Source: Syntrophus gentianae (GTDB lineage Bacteria; Desulfobacterota; Syntrophia; Syntrophales; Syntrophaceae). Taken from it: a stretch of 62,356 bases of DNA. Of the stretch, positions 1 to 8,864 are shown piece by piece (the first letter of the stretch is position 1; every line of letters starts with the position of its first letter). Made by a program: the position numbers and the translations under genes. Location: NCBI RefSeq assembly GCF_900109885.1, contig NZ_FOBS01000020.1, forward strand, positions 1-62,356, written 5' to 3'. Under the pieces are notes generated by a model. That model had not been told where the DNA came from. It saw only the letters and a list, made by a program, of their open reading frames with translations, and did not search any database.

Positions 1-207
1 CTGATGACTCAGGAACTGATCCGAACCCTTGCCGCTCATTCTCTGAATAATCTGCGTGTCCTCAACCAGATGGCTGCGGAATTGCTGGACACCGCCGCTG
101 AACGAAACTTGACCAGACTCGACGAATCACTCTTCCTTGAATTGTTCACCCCAACAGCCTCAAAACCGCACCGCTCCAAATCACAACAGCCTGCCAAATC
201 TCTGTGA
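1..207 (+). CDS. C-terminal end of a transposon-type AAA ATPase (ExeA/TniB-like), cut by the window edge
   Basis: The open frame runs in from base 1 and ends at TGA 205-207. The visible ~68 residues (TLAAHSLNNLRVLNQMAAEL, then a Leu/Glu-rich helix ending FLELF) resemble the C-terminal helical lid of the small AAA+ ATPases that accompany DDE integrase-type transposases. In such elements the ATPase activates the transposase and helps choose targets. The Walker motifs would lie left of the window, so the family call rests on the tail alone. No matching transposase gene lies to the right, so this is the right-hand gene of the element. Moderate confidence. Confidence 0.5.
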   Translation: MMTQELIRTLAAHSLNNLRVLNQMAAELLDTAAERNLTRLDESLFLELFTPTASKPHRSKSQQPAKSL

Positions 208-321
208 TTCAATCTTACCAACTTCATGCTCCGGGGCGTCGCTTGGCGCCCTGGAGTGTCGGTGATGTCGTATTCCATCAATTTGCCTGTCCGTCTTTCC
301 CTCACTTTTTGTGGCCGCTCT

Positions 322-348
322 CAATTTACCCAATTTACCCAATTTACC
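322..348. repeat. Three tandem copies of a 9-bp unit
   Basis: CAATTTACC occurs at 322-330, 331-339 and 340-348 without interruption. It lies between the transposon ATPase fragment and the LysE gene. Short transposase-binding iterons near an element end, or simple slippage, would both explain it. Confidence 0.8.
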
Positions 349-493
349 CCGTGTAGTTTTGGGTCAGATGATCAATTTCTGATCCCCTCAAAGGGAATCC
401 TTCCGGCGGGTCAATATATCGCTTCTACAGGAGATTTTCTTGAAGGGCACGAAGGTTTACTCGTCTGAGAAGGGAAAGATTCGATTCGGGTCA

Positions 494-511
494 ATAGTTG
501 GGGTGAAATCG
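494..511. repeat. Copy 1 of a dispersed 18-bp sequence
   Basis: ATAGTTGGGGTGAAATCG here matches 13119-13136 at 17 of 18 positions. Sequences of the type ATAGTTGGGGTCA are familiar as ends of small mobile elements in proteobacteria; assigning these copies to such an element is inference. Confidence 0.5.
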
Positions 512-728
512 AGGAGAATGATCTTTCTGGTATAACTGGTTGAGATATTTTCGTATGAGCATTCTAAAAACTCGGCTGATCCTTAACCATTCGTCGTCGT
601 TCAGAACTTCAACGCAAGGACAGCGCTACACAGAAGAGCATGAAATCGTCAATGTGTAACTTGTCAATTCAGCGAACATCTTTAAGCTGCCGATGATGTT
701 GGCATTAGCCGTCGCAGGAGGACGCACC

Positions 729-1355
729 GTGGATATCAAACTTTGGTCTGCTTTTGTCCTTGCCACATCGGTCCTGCTCATTATCCCCGGCCCGACCGTC
801 CTCACAGTAATCAGCTATTCCTTGGCTAATGGTCGATCCGCTCATGTTCCGCTTGTTGCCGCCATTGCCCTTGGCGACTGCACGTCTCTTTCATTGTCAT
901 TGCTGGGCCTCGGGCCGTTACTCACCACCTCTGCCCTGTGGTTCAACATTATCAAGATCATAGGTGGTTTGTACCTCCTTTGGCTTGGTGTAACTCTGTT
1001 GCGATCTGGCATTTCCACTGTTGAATTACCAGAACCTCCGGGACCCACAACCCGCTGGCGACTCTTTTTCAATACCTATTTGGTTACTGCACTCAATCCT
1101 AAGGGTATCGTCTTCTTCGTAGCTTTCCTGCCCCAATTCGTCAATCCTGCCACTGATGTAACATTCCAGTTATGGGTACTTGCTGTGACCTTTGTCATTA
1201 TGGCAATGGCCAACGCCACGGTATATGCTTCCTTTGCTGCTTCCGCTCGGCGAATACTCTCGTCCCCTCGTGCCCAACGCCACTTTAAACTTGCTGGCGG
1301 TTTCCTGCTCTCGGCGGCCGGTATATGGGCGCTTCTTGCCCGTAGGGCAACATAA
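729..1355 (+). CDS. LysE/RhtB-family amino-acid exporter
   Basis: A 208-residue membrane protein with about six hydrophobic segments and the LysE/RhtB N-terminal signature (LIIPGPTVLTVISYSLANG). The family exports amino acids or derivatives such as homoserine, threonine or lysine across the inner membrane; the substrate cannot be read from sequence. I chose GTG 729 because a full AGGAGG (716-721) lies 7 nt upstream; an in-frame ATG at 693 lacks a ribosome site and would add a non-family extension. The later motif LNPKGIVFFVAFLPQFV is also typical. The gene stands alone between mobile-element debris and the nuclease gene. Confidence 0.85.
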   Translation: MDIKLWSAFVLATSVLLIIPGPTVLTVISYSLANGRSAHVPLVAAIALGDCTSLSLSLLGLGPLLTTSALWFNIIKIIGGLYLLWLGVTLLRSGISTVELPEPPGPTTRWRLFFNTYLVTALNPKGIVFFVAFLPQFVNPATDVTFQLWVLAVTFVIMAMANATVYASFAASARRILSSPRAQRHFKLAGGFLLSAAGIWALLARRAT

Positions 1356-1594
1356 GCATGCTTATCTCTTTCACAGATGTTTAAGGGGGGATGGGGTGAT
1401 GCCATCAGCTATCCACTCACTCTACAACCCTGCCTTTCCCCGACACAGGCAACGAAAGGCATTCCCTTCAACCATCTCTCCGTCATGCAATGGCTCGATA
1501 TAGTTAATCTTTTGTATATCAGTTATTCCATTTTAATGCTTGATGTGATATAAGGTTTGCACTGTTTTCAATATGTTCGTGCTGGGTTGTAGAT

Positions 1595-2155
1595 ATGAAA
1601 CTTCGCAAGACCCATTCGATAGCGGCATTTCTTGTTTTCCTTTTTTCAATTCTATTATTGCCTCCACCATCATACGCTCTCATTGCAACCGTCAAAGGCA
1701 TCGTTTCGAAAGTATCTGACGGCGACACTCTGCATGTGATTACCGAAAAAGGCAAAGATCTGAAAATCAAATTGTATGGCTGCGATGCTCCTGAAATTGA
1801 AAAAAGAAACAAGCGGACCGGCCAGATAACGATCCCCGGTCAACCCTATAGCGAAGAAGCCAAACAGGCACTAAAAAAGATGATCTATAAGAAAAGGGTT
1901 CGTGTGGATATTATTGACATTGGCCGTCATCATTGGATGGCATCATTGATCTGGCTTAAAAAGCGATGCATTAACCTGGAAATGGTCAGAGAAGGTTACG
2001 CAGAAGCCTATCGGGAACGCCTAAAACAACCCTACTATGCGGAATTCAGCTATACCGAGCAGCAGGCAAAATTTAGGAAAAAAGGCATCTGGGGGTTGAG
2101 CAATTACGAAAGGCCGAGTGAGTTTCGGAAACGATTGAGAATAAGGGGAAGTTAA
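1595..2155 (+). CDS. Secreted staphylococcal-nuclease-fold protein
   Basis: 186 residues with an N-terminal signal peptide (hydrophobic core at about residues 9-28, ending near SYA). The rest has the SNase fold: SDGDTLHV (Asp and Thr of the calcium site), then LYGCDAPEIE with the catalytic-region Asp and Glu, then a C-terminal QAKFRKKGIWG helix typical of the family. The family hydrolyses DNA and RNA. Aligned by eye to the Staphylococcus enzyme, catalytic Arg35 is Lys (KIKLYG) and Arg87 falls in RHHWMASLIW where no Arg aligns. Catalysis may therefore be weak or absent, and a nucleic-acid-binding role is possible. Single gene, no evident operon. Confidence 0.8.
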   Translation: MKLRKTHSIAAFLVFLFSILLLPPPSYALIATVKGIVSKVSDGDTLHVITEKGKDLKIKLYGCDAPEIEKRNKRTGQITIPGQPYSEEAKQALKKMIYKKRVRVDIIDIGRHHWMASLIWLKKRCINLEMVREGYAEAYRERLKQPYYAEFSYTEQQAKFRKKGIWGLSNYERPSEFRKRLRIRGS

Positions 2156-2708
2156 ATATTCCTGTCCACTACTTGTAAGATTCTTCAGAAAGGCAAACAC
2201 TTAATGAAGCCTGAACCGATAAACACCCTCTGGGATGCCGAGTTTTCACCCCCAACCTCCACACCATAAACATGCATGCGAATCCGGACCGGCGGTCACA
2301 GAGGGGCGTGGTATAACGAAAAATCTTGAAAAACACAGCTCTCGATAAGGTGTTCTTTACAAATGGGATTGGTTCTTTAGACTGGACCCCGGAGCGTGTG
2401 ATCGAAAAAAGAAAGGCCACCCGTGGGAGTGATACGAGTGATGCCACCACAAACGTTCACTTCCCAGGGCATGGTCAGATCCCGGAGAACCCAGGCTGAC
2501 GGCCTTTCGACCTTCGATGGCAGAATAAGGCCACCGTGGAGTGGCATGCACTATTCACGAAACAGATGCTCTCACTCCATGGCAGGATCAATCTTGGAAC
2601 ACTGTTGCACCAGAATTGATGGCCTACCCGCCACGAAGGCTTGGTTGTATTATACTGCTGAATGGTTCGCCGATCAATGACAATTTCATGAATTGAAAGA
2701 GAAAGACA
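2156..2708. other. 553-bp stretch with no recognisable gene
   Basis: Only short open frames without family resemblance are visible on either strand. I see no tRNA, terminator or clear repeat. It may be decayed sequence. Confidence 0.5.
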
Positions 2709-3005
2709 ATGATGAGATGTCATGCATGTTCAAAGGAATTGGACATTATCCCTCCTATCGGAAGAAGGGAAGTTTGCGTTTTTTGTGGATCAGATCTCCA
2801 CTGTTGCCTGAACTGCAACTTCTATAAGATGGATGCCTATAATGATTGTCGGGAGCCCCAGGCGGCAAGAGTTGTTGAAAAGAGACAGAGCAACTTTTGC
2901 GATTATTTCACCTTTAAATCTTCCCCACAGGATAATCAAAAAAAGGCTGATGAAAAGATTGAAGATGCCAAGATGAAGCTGGAAGCGCTTTTTAAGAAAA
3001 TCTAG
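2709..3005 (+). CDS. Small conserved zinc-ribbon protein
   Basis: About 98 residues with two cysteine pairs in a ribbon arrangement: CHAC near residue 5 and CVFCGSDLHCCLNC at about residues 23-36. It then has CREPQAARVVEK and NFCDYF, and ends in a charged helix. I recognise this as a small conserved hypothetical found in deltaproteobacteria; the function is unknown, and the cysteines suggest structural zinc. ATG occurs at both 2709 and 2712; either could be used. The ywbE-like gene starts 22 nt downstream in the same direction, so the two are probably co-transcribed. Confidence 0.75.
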   Translation: MMRCHACSKELDIIPPIGRREVCVFCGSDLHCCLNCNFYKMDAYNDCREPQAARVVEKRQSNFCDYFTFKSSPQDNQKKADEKIEDAKMKLEALFKKI

Positions 3006-3027
3006 AGGATTCCTTCAACGGGAAGAT

Positions 3028-3231
3028 ATGCTCATGAATGGAAAAAACCGATCGGATATCAAACCAGGGACACATGTAAAGATTGTCCAGAAACAGGATC
3101 AGCGCTCCGGGAAACTGACCGAAGGAACGGTTGTGGATATTCTGACAAAGTCCCCCGTGCATCCCCACGGCATCAAGGTACGGCTGCAAGACGGTACAGT
3201 CGGCCGGGTCAAGGAAATCCTCGATGCTTGA
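3028..3231 (+). CDS. ywbE: YwbE-family small protein
   Basis: 67 residues that match the YwbE (DUF2196) pattern nearly end to end: NGKNRSDIKPGTHVKIVQK, QRSGKLTEGTVVDILTKS, HPHGIKVRL and VGRVKEIL. The family is a small KOW-like beta-barrel protein of unknown function, possibly RNA- or ribosome-linked. A second in-frame ATG at 3034 would give the usual N-terminus. It follows the zinc-ribbon gene closely. The family call is firm; the role is not known. Confidence 0.85.
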   Translation: MLMNGKNRSDIKPGTHVKIVQKQDQRSGKLTEGTVVDILTKSPVHPHGIKVRLQDGTVGRVKEILDA

Positions 3232-3424
3232 ACATGACTCAGCCACATTTGTCATATTCATCTTAAAGAGCTGATCTGGCAAACCTGGAAAGGTTCATAA
3301 GTGGTAAAGCTGCTCTATAATATCCATGTGCAAAAAGGATCAAAGCAGATGTTTTTTTGTCATGGAAGTAACAGGGGACTGGTTGTCTGGGGCGATAAAT
3401 GCCACGTCCTTTTACTTTATTAGA

Positions 3425-4015
3425 TCAGAAAAGCTCACCGCTTTGTCTTTTGGGAAGTTTTTCCAGCAGTGGCACCGCATGCTTGAAAGCTTTCTCCAAT
3501 CTTCGCGCTAAATCCGCATCACCCGCATCAATACGCACGATAGGTCGATGTTCCGGATTACCAGGGTCACCGTCTTTGGAAACCGTAAAGACTTTGCAGT
3601 TGTCATCAAAAAAAAGGACTAAGCAAGAATCCGTCACCTTTGCTGAATATAATGACTTCAGATCACATACAGCATGCATCGTAATCCAGTTTTTAGATGA
3701 CTCCAGAAACCAGCTGCTGTTGGAGGAATCCATGTCTACTCGTTTCTGTTTAATGGTCACCATATAATCACTTCCGACATCGAACGAAGTAGATTCTATG
3801 ACCATCGTAGCATCACCGCTGTATTTGAATCCCTTCAAGGCGTTGATTTTTTCCTTTACAAACTTGAGAGTATCGTCCAGTGTCGGCCCAGCATTGTTCT
3901 GCGGCGCAGGTTCCGGAGTCTGGCTCTTATCTTCAGCTTGAGAAGATTGCGCACCATAAACAATCGAAAATATGATGAACATTGCCAATATTGATGTTCT
4001 TAACGTTTTTCTCAT
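3425..4015 (-). CDS. Predicted exported protein of unknown function
   Basis: 196 residues. A signal peptide is clear (hydrophobic residues 9-24, likely cleavage near SSQAE), followed by a Pro/Glu/Gln-rich linker and a mixed alpha/beta domain with two cysteines (HAVCDL, DSCLVLF) that could form a disulfide in the periplasm. The repeated word 'KGFKYSGDATMVIES' segment and beta-rich middle recall lipoprotein-carrier-like (LolA-like) domains, but I cannot support that as a call. It lies alone, convergent with the ywbE gene. Confidence 0.55.
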   Translation of the reverse strand: MRKTLRTSILAMFIIFSIVYGAQSSQAEDKSQTPEPAPQNNAGPTLDDTLKFVKEKINALKGFKYSGDATMVIESTSFDVGSDYMVTIKQKRVDMDSSNSSWFLESSKNWITMHAVCDLKSLYSAKVTDSCLVLFFDDNCKVFTVSKDGDPGNPEHRPIVRIDAGDADLARRLEKAFKHAVPLLEKLPKRQSGELF

Positions 4016-4389
4016 AGCCAGGTCTCCTTGGAATTATCCATAACAACTGAATATAACGCCTAAAAACGGTGAGTCTCATACAGACCACCGGAAGTTTTGC
4101 ACGCTCAATAGTAATAATTCGCTTTTTTGATTTCGAGAAGTAATCTTGCATGGTTCTCTGATGCTGTCAATCGTCAATCATTGAGTACAGGGAGGCATTA
4201 CCTTGGAAGCATTTCCCGCTTGATTCCAGGTCATGATCAGTTGTATTGAACAAGCCGTTTCAAATTCAGAAGCTGCAGTGCTCAAGCGTCGGAGGGTCGC
4301 GATAAAGATCAGGACAGCCATTCTGCCCGGCATCAATAAAATCAGCAATGCCTCACGTTATAAGAAATTGATTTAGAAGGAGAATATCG
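4016..4389. other. Divergent intergenic region, 374 bp
   Basis: It separates the minus-strand exported protein from the plus-strand flavoprotein and should hold both promoters. I could not pick a convincing promoter pair. At its right end AAGGAG (4377-4382) is the ribosome site of the flavoprotein. Confidence 0.4.
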
Positions 4390-5802
4390 TTGAAGAGCAT
4401 ATGGGATGAGGAATACGACATTGTCATTATCGGCTCGGGATTCGCCGGCCTCTCTGCAGCAATCGAAGCGGGAAAAGTCTGTCCATCGGTGATCGTCCTG
4501 GAAAAAATGCCGGCGCCGGGAGGCAATTCGTCAATCAGCGGAGGATTGTTTGCCGCTGCGGCCTCTCCCCTCCAGGCCAAGGATAGAATCATCGATTCAC
4601 CGGAACTTATGCTTTCCGACATGCTTGCAGCAGGGCTTGAACTCAACAACAAGGAACTTGCCCGCATCGTTGCGGAAAATTCCACCGAAGCGCTTCTTTG
4701 GACCATCAAGGAACTGGGTGTCAAATATAAACCCAGGTTGAGCCACCTGGGGGGACATTCCGTGGCAAGGACTTATAACACGGCAAACACGTCGGGATCG
4801 GGTATCATCAAACCAATGCTGGCCAAATGCCGTGACCTCGGCATTCCCATCCGCCTCAAAACATACCTCACCCAGTTTATCTTGAGTAAGAGCGGTGAAA
4901 TGGAAGGCGTTGCAGTCCGGGAGGACTATCTCTTTCCCAATCGCAAAAGCGGCGTGTTGAAGCGAATCAGGGCAAAAAGGGCCGTGATCCTGGCAACGGG
5001 AGGATTCAGCCAGGACAAAGAGTTCAGGGTCATTCAGGACCCCAAGTTGACGGAAGAAATCGAGAGCACCAATCACCAGGGCGCAACGGCTGAAGGTCTT
5101 ATAGCCGCATTGAAGGCCAGCGCCACTCCAATCCAGCTCTCGTTGATACAGCTTGGCCCCTGGGCGTCCCGGGATGAAGAAGGTTTCGGTGTCGGTTCCA
5201 TGTTCTCCATGCTGGCGGGGTTCCCCTACGGAATCCTGATAGATGTCAGGACCGGCAAACGTTTCATAAACGAGCAGGCCGACCGCAAGCTCCTGGTTGA
5301 CGCCATGTTGAGCTCCGACAGGGAGTCCATTGCCATCGTCGATCAAAAAGGGGGGCAGCACGCATCCACCCTGGACCAGTGCCTGAAGCGCGGGGTCGTC
5401 AAGAAATTTGAGTCTATAAAAGAATTGGCCGCGGCGAATACGGTGCCCCTCGCTCCACTGAAGGAAACGATAGAAGTCTATAACTCTCTCATTGAAAAAG
5501 GCAGGAACGACGCGTTCGGCAAACCGCTGCCTATAGATCTCCAGCCTATCAGGGTCCCGCCTTATTATTCCATACGCCTGACCCCCAAAATCCATCATTG
5601 CATGGGAGGCATCCAGATCAATGCGGAGGCACAGGTCGTTCATATCGAGACACACCGACCGATCAGCCGTTTTTATGCAGCGGGAGAAGTCACGGGGGGC
5701 GTGCATGGCGCCAGCCGGCTGGGCAGCAACGCCATTCCAGAATGCATCATCTTCGGCAGGATTGCCGGGATAAATGCAGCCGCGCAAAAGCCGCGACCAT
5801 AA
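4390..5802 (+). CDS. FAD-dependent oxidoreductase of the fumarate reductase / flavocytochrome c group
   Basis: 470 residues starting at TTG, with AAGGAG 7 nt upstream. The N-terminus has the Rossmann FAD motif (DIVIIGSGFAGLSAAIEA) and an acidic strand end (VIVLEK). It also has the soluble fumarate reductase landmarks RFINEQADR (holding the active-site Arg), HHCMGGIQI and GGVHGASRLGSNA. There is no heme domain or signal peptide, so it should be cytoplasmic. The substrate-clamping His of fumarate reductases (AHPT region) appears replaced (IQLGPW), so fumarate may not be the substrate; related enzymes act on urocanate, acrylates or oxosteroids. No obvious redox partner is adjacent. Confidence 0.8.
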   Translation: MKSIWDEEYDIVIIGSGFAGLSAAIEAGKVCPSVIVLEKMPAPGGNSSISGGLFAAAASPLQAKDRIIDSPELMLSDMLAAGLELNNKELARIVAENSTEALLWTIKELGVKYKPRLSHLGGHSVARTYNTANTSGSGIIKPMLAKCRDLGIPIRLKTYLTQFILSKSGEMEGVAVREDYLFPNRKSGVLKRIRAKRAVILATGGFSQDKEFRVIQDPKLTEEIESTNHQGATAEGLIAALKASATPIQLSLIQLGPWASRDEEGFGVGSMFSMLAGFPYGILIDVRTGKRFINEQADRKLLVDAMLSSDRESIAIVDQKGGQHASTLDQCLKRGVVKKFESIKELAAANTVPLAPLKETIEVYNSLIEKGRNDAFGKPLPIDLQPIRVPPYYSIRLTPKIHHCMGGIQINAEAQVVHIETHRPISRFYAAGEVTGGVHGASRLGSNAIPECIIFGRIAGINAAAQKPRP

Positions 5803-5815
5803 AGCCTTTCAAGCG

Positions 5816-5845
5816 GATATCGGGCATATGATGATACCCGATATC
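5816..5845. repeat. Inverted repeat downstream of the flavoprotein gene
   Basis: GATATCGGG (5816-5824) pairs perfectly with CCCGATATC (5837-5845) around a 12-nt loop, 14 bp after the stop. There is no T-run, so it could be a weak or Rho-assisted terminator, or an mRNA-protecting stem. Confidence 0.55.
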
Positions 5846-6069
5846 TACTACCCTGCGCGCCCATACTGGGTAAACAGGCGAAACAACAGCAAAATATCTT
5901 GAGGCAGTTTCACTGAATGGCTTGATGACTTTCTCCTTAACATTCTTCACGACCCAGCCAGCCGCCTCTGTTGCATCCCAAAGTCCATAATTGACTTATT
6001 AAAATAACTATGCAAAATTACAGTTGGTAATGCCTTAAACCATGGCGAAAAAGGTGGGGGAGTATAGAC

Positions 6070-6840
6070 ATGAAAGACAAAATCAGGAAATTTGCATTTG
6101 ACCAGGGCATTGACGATATCGGCTTTGCGGCGGTTTCGGACTACAACAGCCCGCAAAGTCCAAAGATTGAGACTCTTTATCCTGAAGCAAAATCGATTGT
6201 CGTGACCTGCTTTAAAGAGATGTCCCATATTGACAGCCCCAGCCCGCAGATCGCAATGAACGGGCGACTGGACTTACAAGAATTCACACGGATGACCAAT
6301 TATAAAATCGCGAGGTTTCTCGAGAAAGAGTGCGGTGCGCGAGCGATGAGCGTTCCTCTTTCCTATCCGATGGAGTTAAGTCCGCAAAATCCGAGGAGCG
6401 TTGCCGATGTTTCCCTGCGTCATGCGGCGGTCGCAGCCGGCCTGGGCGTCTTCGGCCGCCACAATCTGGTGATTCATCCGCGTTTGGGAGCACGGGTGCT
6501 TTTCATGGCGGTACTTACCGATCTGGAACTTCCTTCCGATCCAAAAGTGACGGAAGATCTCTGCACCCGATGCAACATCTGCGTAGAAAGCTGCCCAGCC
6601 TCAGCGCTCGATACCGAGGGGCAAACCGATGTTGGAAAATGTCTTATGGTTTCTCAACCCTACGGACTTCCCAAAATAATCGGCTTCTGGATGAAATGGA
6701 TGGGAAAGTCGCCGGAGGAACGGAAGAAGATGCTTTTCAGCAAGGATTTCTTCATGACCTACCAGGCCAGCTTCATCGGGTTCCAGTACTTTTGCTTCAA
6801 ATGTTTCAATTCCTGCCCCGTGAGAGGAAACGATTCGTAG
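6070..6840 (+). CDS. Iron-sulfur protein related to epoxyqueuosine reductase
   Basis: 256 residues. The N-terminal two thirds matches the cobalamin-binding region of QueG-type proteins (the FAFDQGIDDIGFAAVSDY start, then SLRHAAVAAGLGVFGRHNL). The C-terminal third carries a 4Fe-4S ferredoxin motif (CTRCNICVESCP, about residues 163-174) and a later cysteine group (CFKCFNSCP). Full QueG is longer (about 350 residues) and ends in HEAT-like repeats, which are absent here. It is therefore more likely one of the shorter anaerobe paralogues of unknown substrate than the queuosine enzyme itself. The DUF169 gene converges on it 26 bp downstream. Confidence 0.7.
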   Translation: MKDKIRKFAFDQGIDDIGFAAVSDYNSPQSPKIETLYPEAKSIVVTCFKEMSHIDSPSPQIAMNGRLDLQEFTRMTNYKIARFLEKECGARAMSVPLSYPMELSPQNPRSVADVSLRHAAVAAGLGVFGRHNLVIHPRLGARVLFMAVLTDLELPSDPKVTEDLCTRCNICVESCPASALDTEGQTDVGKCLMVSQPYGLPKIIGFWMKWMGKSPEERKKMLFSKDFFMTYQASFIGFQYFCFKCFNSCPVRGNDS

Positions 6841-6865
6841 AATAAGTTGGTTCAGAACTTCTTTC

Positions 6866-7621
6866 CTATCCTTCCTTCTTGATCCTTTTTTTGACTTTAT
6901 CCCACGACTTGGTGATCAGGAAGCTTTCTTCCATGTTATTCACCATGGTCAAAAATTTCGGCCAGGGAACCGAAAAAGTCAGGACACGAGAAGGCACACA
7001 GAGACGTGCGGAGACATCAAACATACCCAATACGGCGCGAGGATTTGAAGATTGGAGCTCCCGATAGGGATAATCCACAATGGTTGCACACCCGGCGCCA
7101 AAGGGAGAAATGACGCCGTTGGGCTGCGGTTCTTCAAAATTGGCCAGGGTAAAGAGTCCAGACAGGACATCGGGAGAAGCAAAAAAGATGATCACCAACG
7201 GGTTGTCCTCAACTTCCATTTCGTCGAATCGCTTAAAAAGGATGCAGGGGCCGGGCGCTTGAAAGGTCTGCTGATGTTTCAAATGCTCCGCAACCAGTTC
7301 CGGAGATTTTTTGTACCGTTCTCCCTCAAGTTTTCCAGGGATGCCATAGGATAGAAAATATCCGAAATCCGGGGAGAGTTCGCTTTCGAACCCCAGGTAT
7401 CTCTTTCCGCCGAAACAGCCGATGTTGCCGGAATCGAAACATTGCGTCTTTCCCTTTCGGACTTTTACGAGATCAGCCATTAGACAACGATGCCCTTTGG
7501 GTGGTTTCGCCAGGAGTTTCGGTTCTGCCGAGTCGGCATAATAAAAGCCGATCGGCAATTCAGCACCAGGAAAATACCGGGACCAGCGCTTTAAGAATCG
7601 CTCCTTCACTTCAATGTCCAT
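6866..7621 (-). CDS. DUF169 family protein
   Basis: 251 residues resembling the DUF169 (COG2043) family throughout: ELPIGFYYAD near the start, the CLMADLVKVRKGKTQCFD cysteine region, GCFGGKRYLGF, and GAGCATIVDYPYRE near the C-terminus. The family is common in anaerobes and methanogens and has conserved cysteines but no established biochemistry. The start has a GGAGGAG-type ribosome site (GAGGAGAG just upstream). It is convergent with the QueG-like gene; co-function is not implied by the arrangement. Confidence 0.8.
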   Translation of the reverse strand: MDIEVKERFLKRWSRYFPGAELPIGFYYADSAEPKLLAKPPKGHRCLMADLVKVRKGKTQCFDSGNIGCFGGKRYLGFESELSPDFGYFLSYGIPGKLEGERYKKSPELVAEHLKHQQTFQAPGPCILFKRFDEMEVEDNPLVIIFFASPDVLSGLFTLANFEEPQPNGVISPFGAGCATIVDYPYRELQSSNPRAVLGMFDVSARLCVPSRVLTFSVPWPKFLTMVNNMEESFLITKSWDKVKKRIKKEG

Positions 7622-7844
7622 TTCTCTCCTCCTTTTGTTTTTTTGGAATCAACCAGAGATCTGAAAAAGAAAAAAAAAGCAATGGTACGGTTCAGAATTG
7701 ACCTTTCGGGAAAAGCCTTTGCATGTAAAAATCAAACCGGGCAAAAGTCCATTCCAACATGGTGTAAAATATCATCCATAATTTTAGTCATAACCCGTTG
7801 CAATCTTCTAAATACGATTTCGTAACTAAGGGAGGCATGAACGC

Positions 7845-8864
7845 ATGTATCAACAATTGTCAATGGAAAGGATCAGCCGTTATGCTCGGCTTGCCTTACC
7901 CCTCATGTCCAAACATGACATACCCTTAATACCAGAAAATTATTCTGTTTGGTTTACATATGTTTCCGGTGTCGACAAAGATCTGACGAACAGGATCGAC
8001 ATGATTATTAAAAATGGAGCTTACTTCACACATACGACAAATGAAGAACTCTATCGTCAATTTTTCACCGAAAAAAATGATCATGAATTAGAAAGGATAC
8101 ATAAGGATTTACATCTGGCCTTGGTCACGATTATCAAACATCTGATGGAATTGTCCGGTCAGTCCCAGGATTACGAATCCTTTGTTTCTGATTCTGTCAG
8201 TATATTGTCCGAAAAATCTTCATTAGAAGATATCAAGAAGATTACCAGGGAAATCATAAAAAAAACAAAAATAATGACGACATTCAGCAAGACCCTCAAG
8301 AATGAATTGAGTCATACCATGAAAACCCTCGATGTACTCAAGAAAGATTTCGAACAGATCAAAATGGAGATCATCGAAGATTTTCTCACAGGGATGGCCA
8401 ATAGAAAAGCTTTCGATGAAACCCTTGCCATCAAGATGGAAGAAGCCATGGTTGAGTCCACGGATTTGTCCTTACTACTCATCGATATAGATCATTTTAA
8501 AAAATTCAATGACAAGCATGGACATCTGATAGGAGATGAAGTGTTGAAGTTTGTGGCGAAGAAGACAAGAGAAATGGTGCGGGGAATCGATTTTGTGGCA
8601 CGCTTCGGCGGTGAGGAGTTCGCTGTTCTTCTGCCCCAGACTTCGCTTAAAGGGGCTGTGGTGGTGGCAGAGAATATCAGAAAATTCTTTGCCCAGGTAC
8701 AATTAAAGGCTTCATCAACCTCAAAACCCCTGGGAAGTTTAACGGTATCCATCGGTGGAACAAGTTATCGCCCGGGAGAACCTCCGGAAACATTTCTCGA
8801 CCGTTGTGATCAAGCACTTTACTCTGCCAAGAAGGCGGGCAGAAACAAGGTAGCTTGCGCGTGA
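7845..8864 (+). CDS. Diguanylate cyclase with GGDEF domain
   Basis: 339 residues. The N-terminal ~165 residues are a helical sensor-like region without transmembrane segments, and a coiled region precedes the GGDEF domain (about residues 180-337). The active loop reads FGGEEF, and RGID sits five residues upstream, so the inhibitory I-site (RxxD) is intact. It should make cyclic di-GMP and be feedback-inhibited by it. AAGGGAGG (7828-7835) gives the ribosome site. Cyclic di-GMP commonly controls pili and exopolysaccharide, both encoded in this window, but no direct link can be seen. Confidence 0.9.
   Translation: MYQQLSMERISRYARLALPLMSKHDIPLIPENYSVWFTYVSGVDKDLTNRIDMIIKNGAYFTHTTNEELYRQFFTEKNDHELERIHKDLHLALVTIIKHLMELSGQSQDYESFVSDSVSILSEKSSLEDIKKITREIIKKTKIMTTFSKTLKNELSHTMKTLDVLKKDFEQIKMEIIEDFLTGMANRKAFDETLAIKMEEAMVESTDLSLLLIDIDHFKKFNDKHGHLIGDEVLKFVAKKTREMVRGIDFVARFGGEEFAVLLPQTSLKGAVVVAENIRKFFAQVQLKASSTSKPLGSLTVSIGGTSYRPGEPPETFLDRCDQALYSAKKAGRNKVACA

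Larger units (their letters stand above)
208..728. other. Gene-free stretch right of the transposon ATPase
   Basis: I see no convincing gene. The stretch holds a 9-bp triplicated repeat (322-348) and a short sequence at 494-511 that recurs at 13119-13136. It probably contains the right end of the mobile element, but I could not define a terminal inverted repeat because the other end lies outside the window. Confidence 0.5.

Noticed and set aside
322-348. CRISPR-like array
   Set aside because: Three 9-bp units without spacers; a tandem repeat, not CRISPR.
1352-1365. Palindrome ATAAGCATGCTTAT at the end of the LysE gene
   Set aside because: Too short and without loop or T-run to be a terminator; may be chance.
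2423-2680. 85-codon open frame in the gap before the zinc-ribbon gene
   Set aside because: No family resemblance, no ribosome site, odd composition; not supported as a gene.
4597-5787. 396-codon open frame on the minus strand
   Set aside because: Shadow of the flavoprotein gene.
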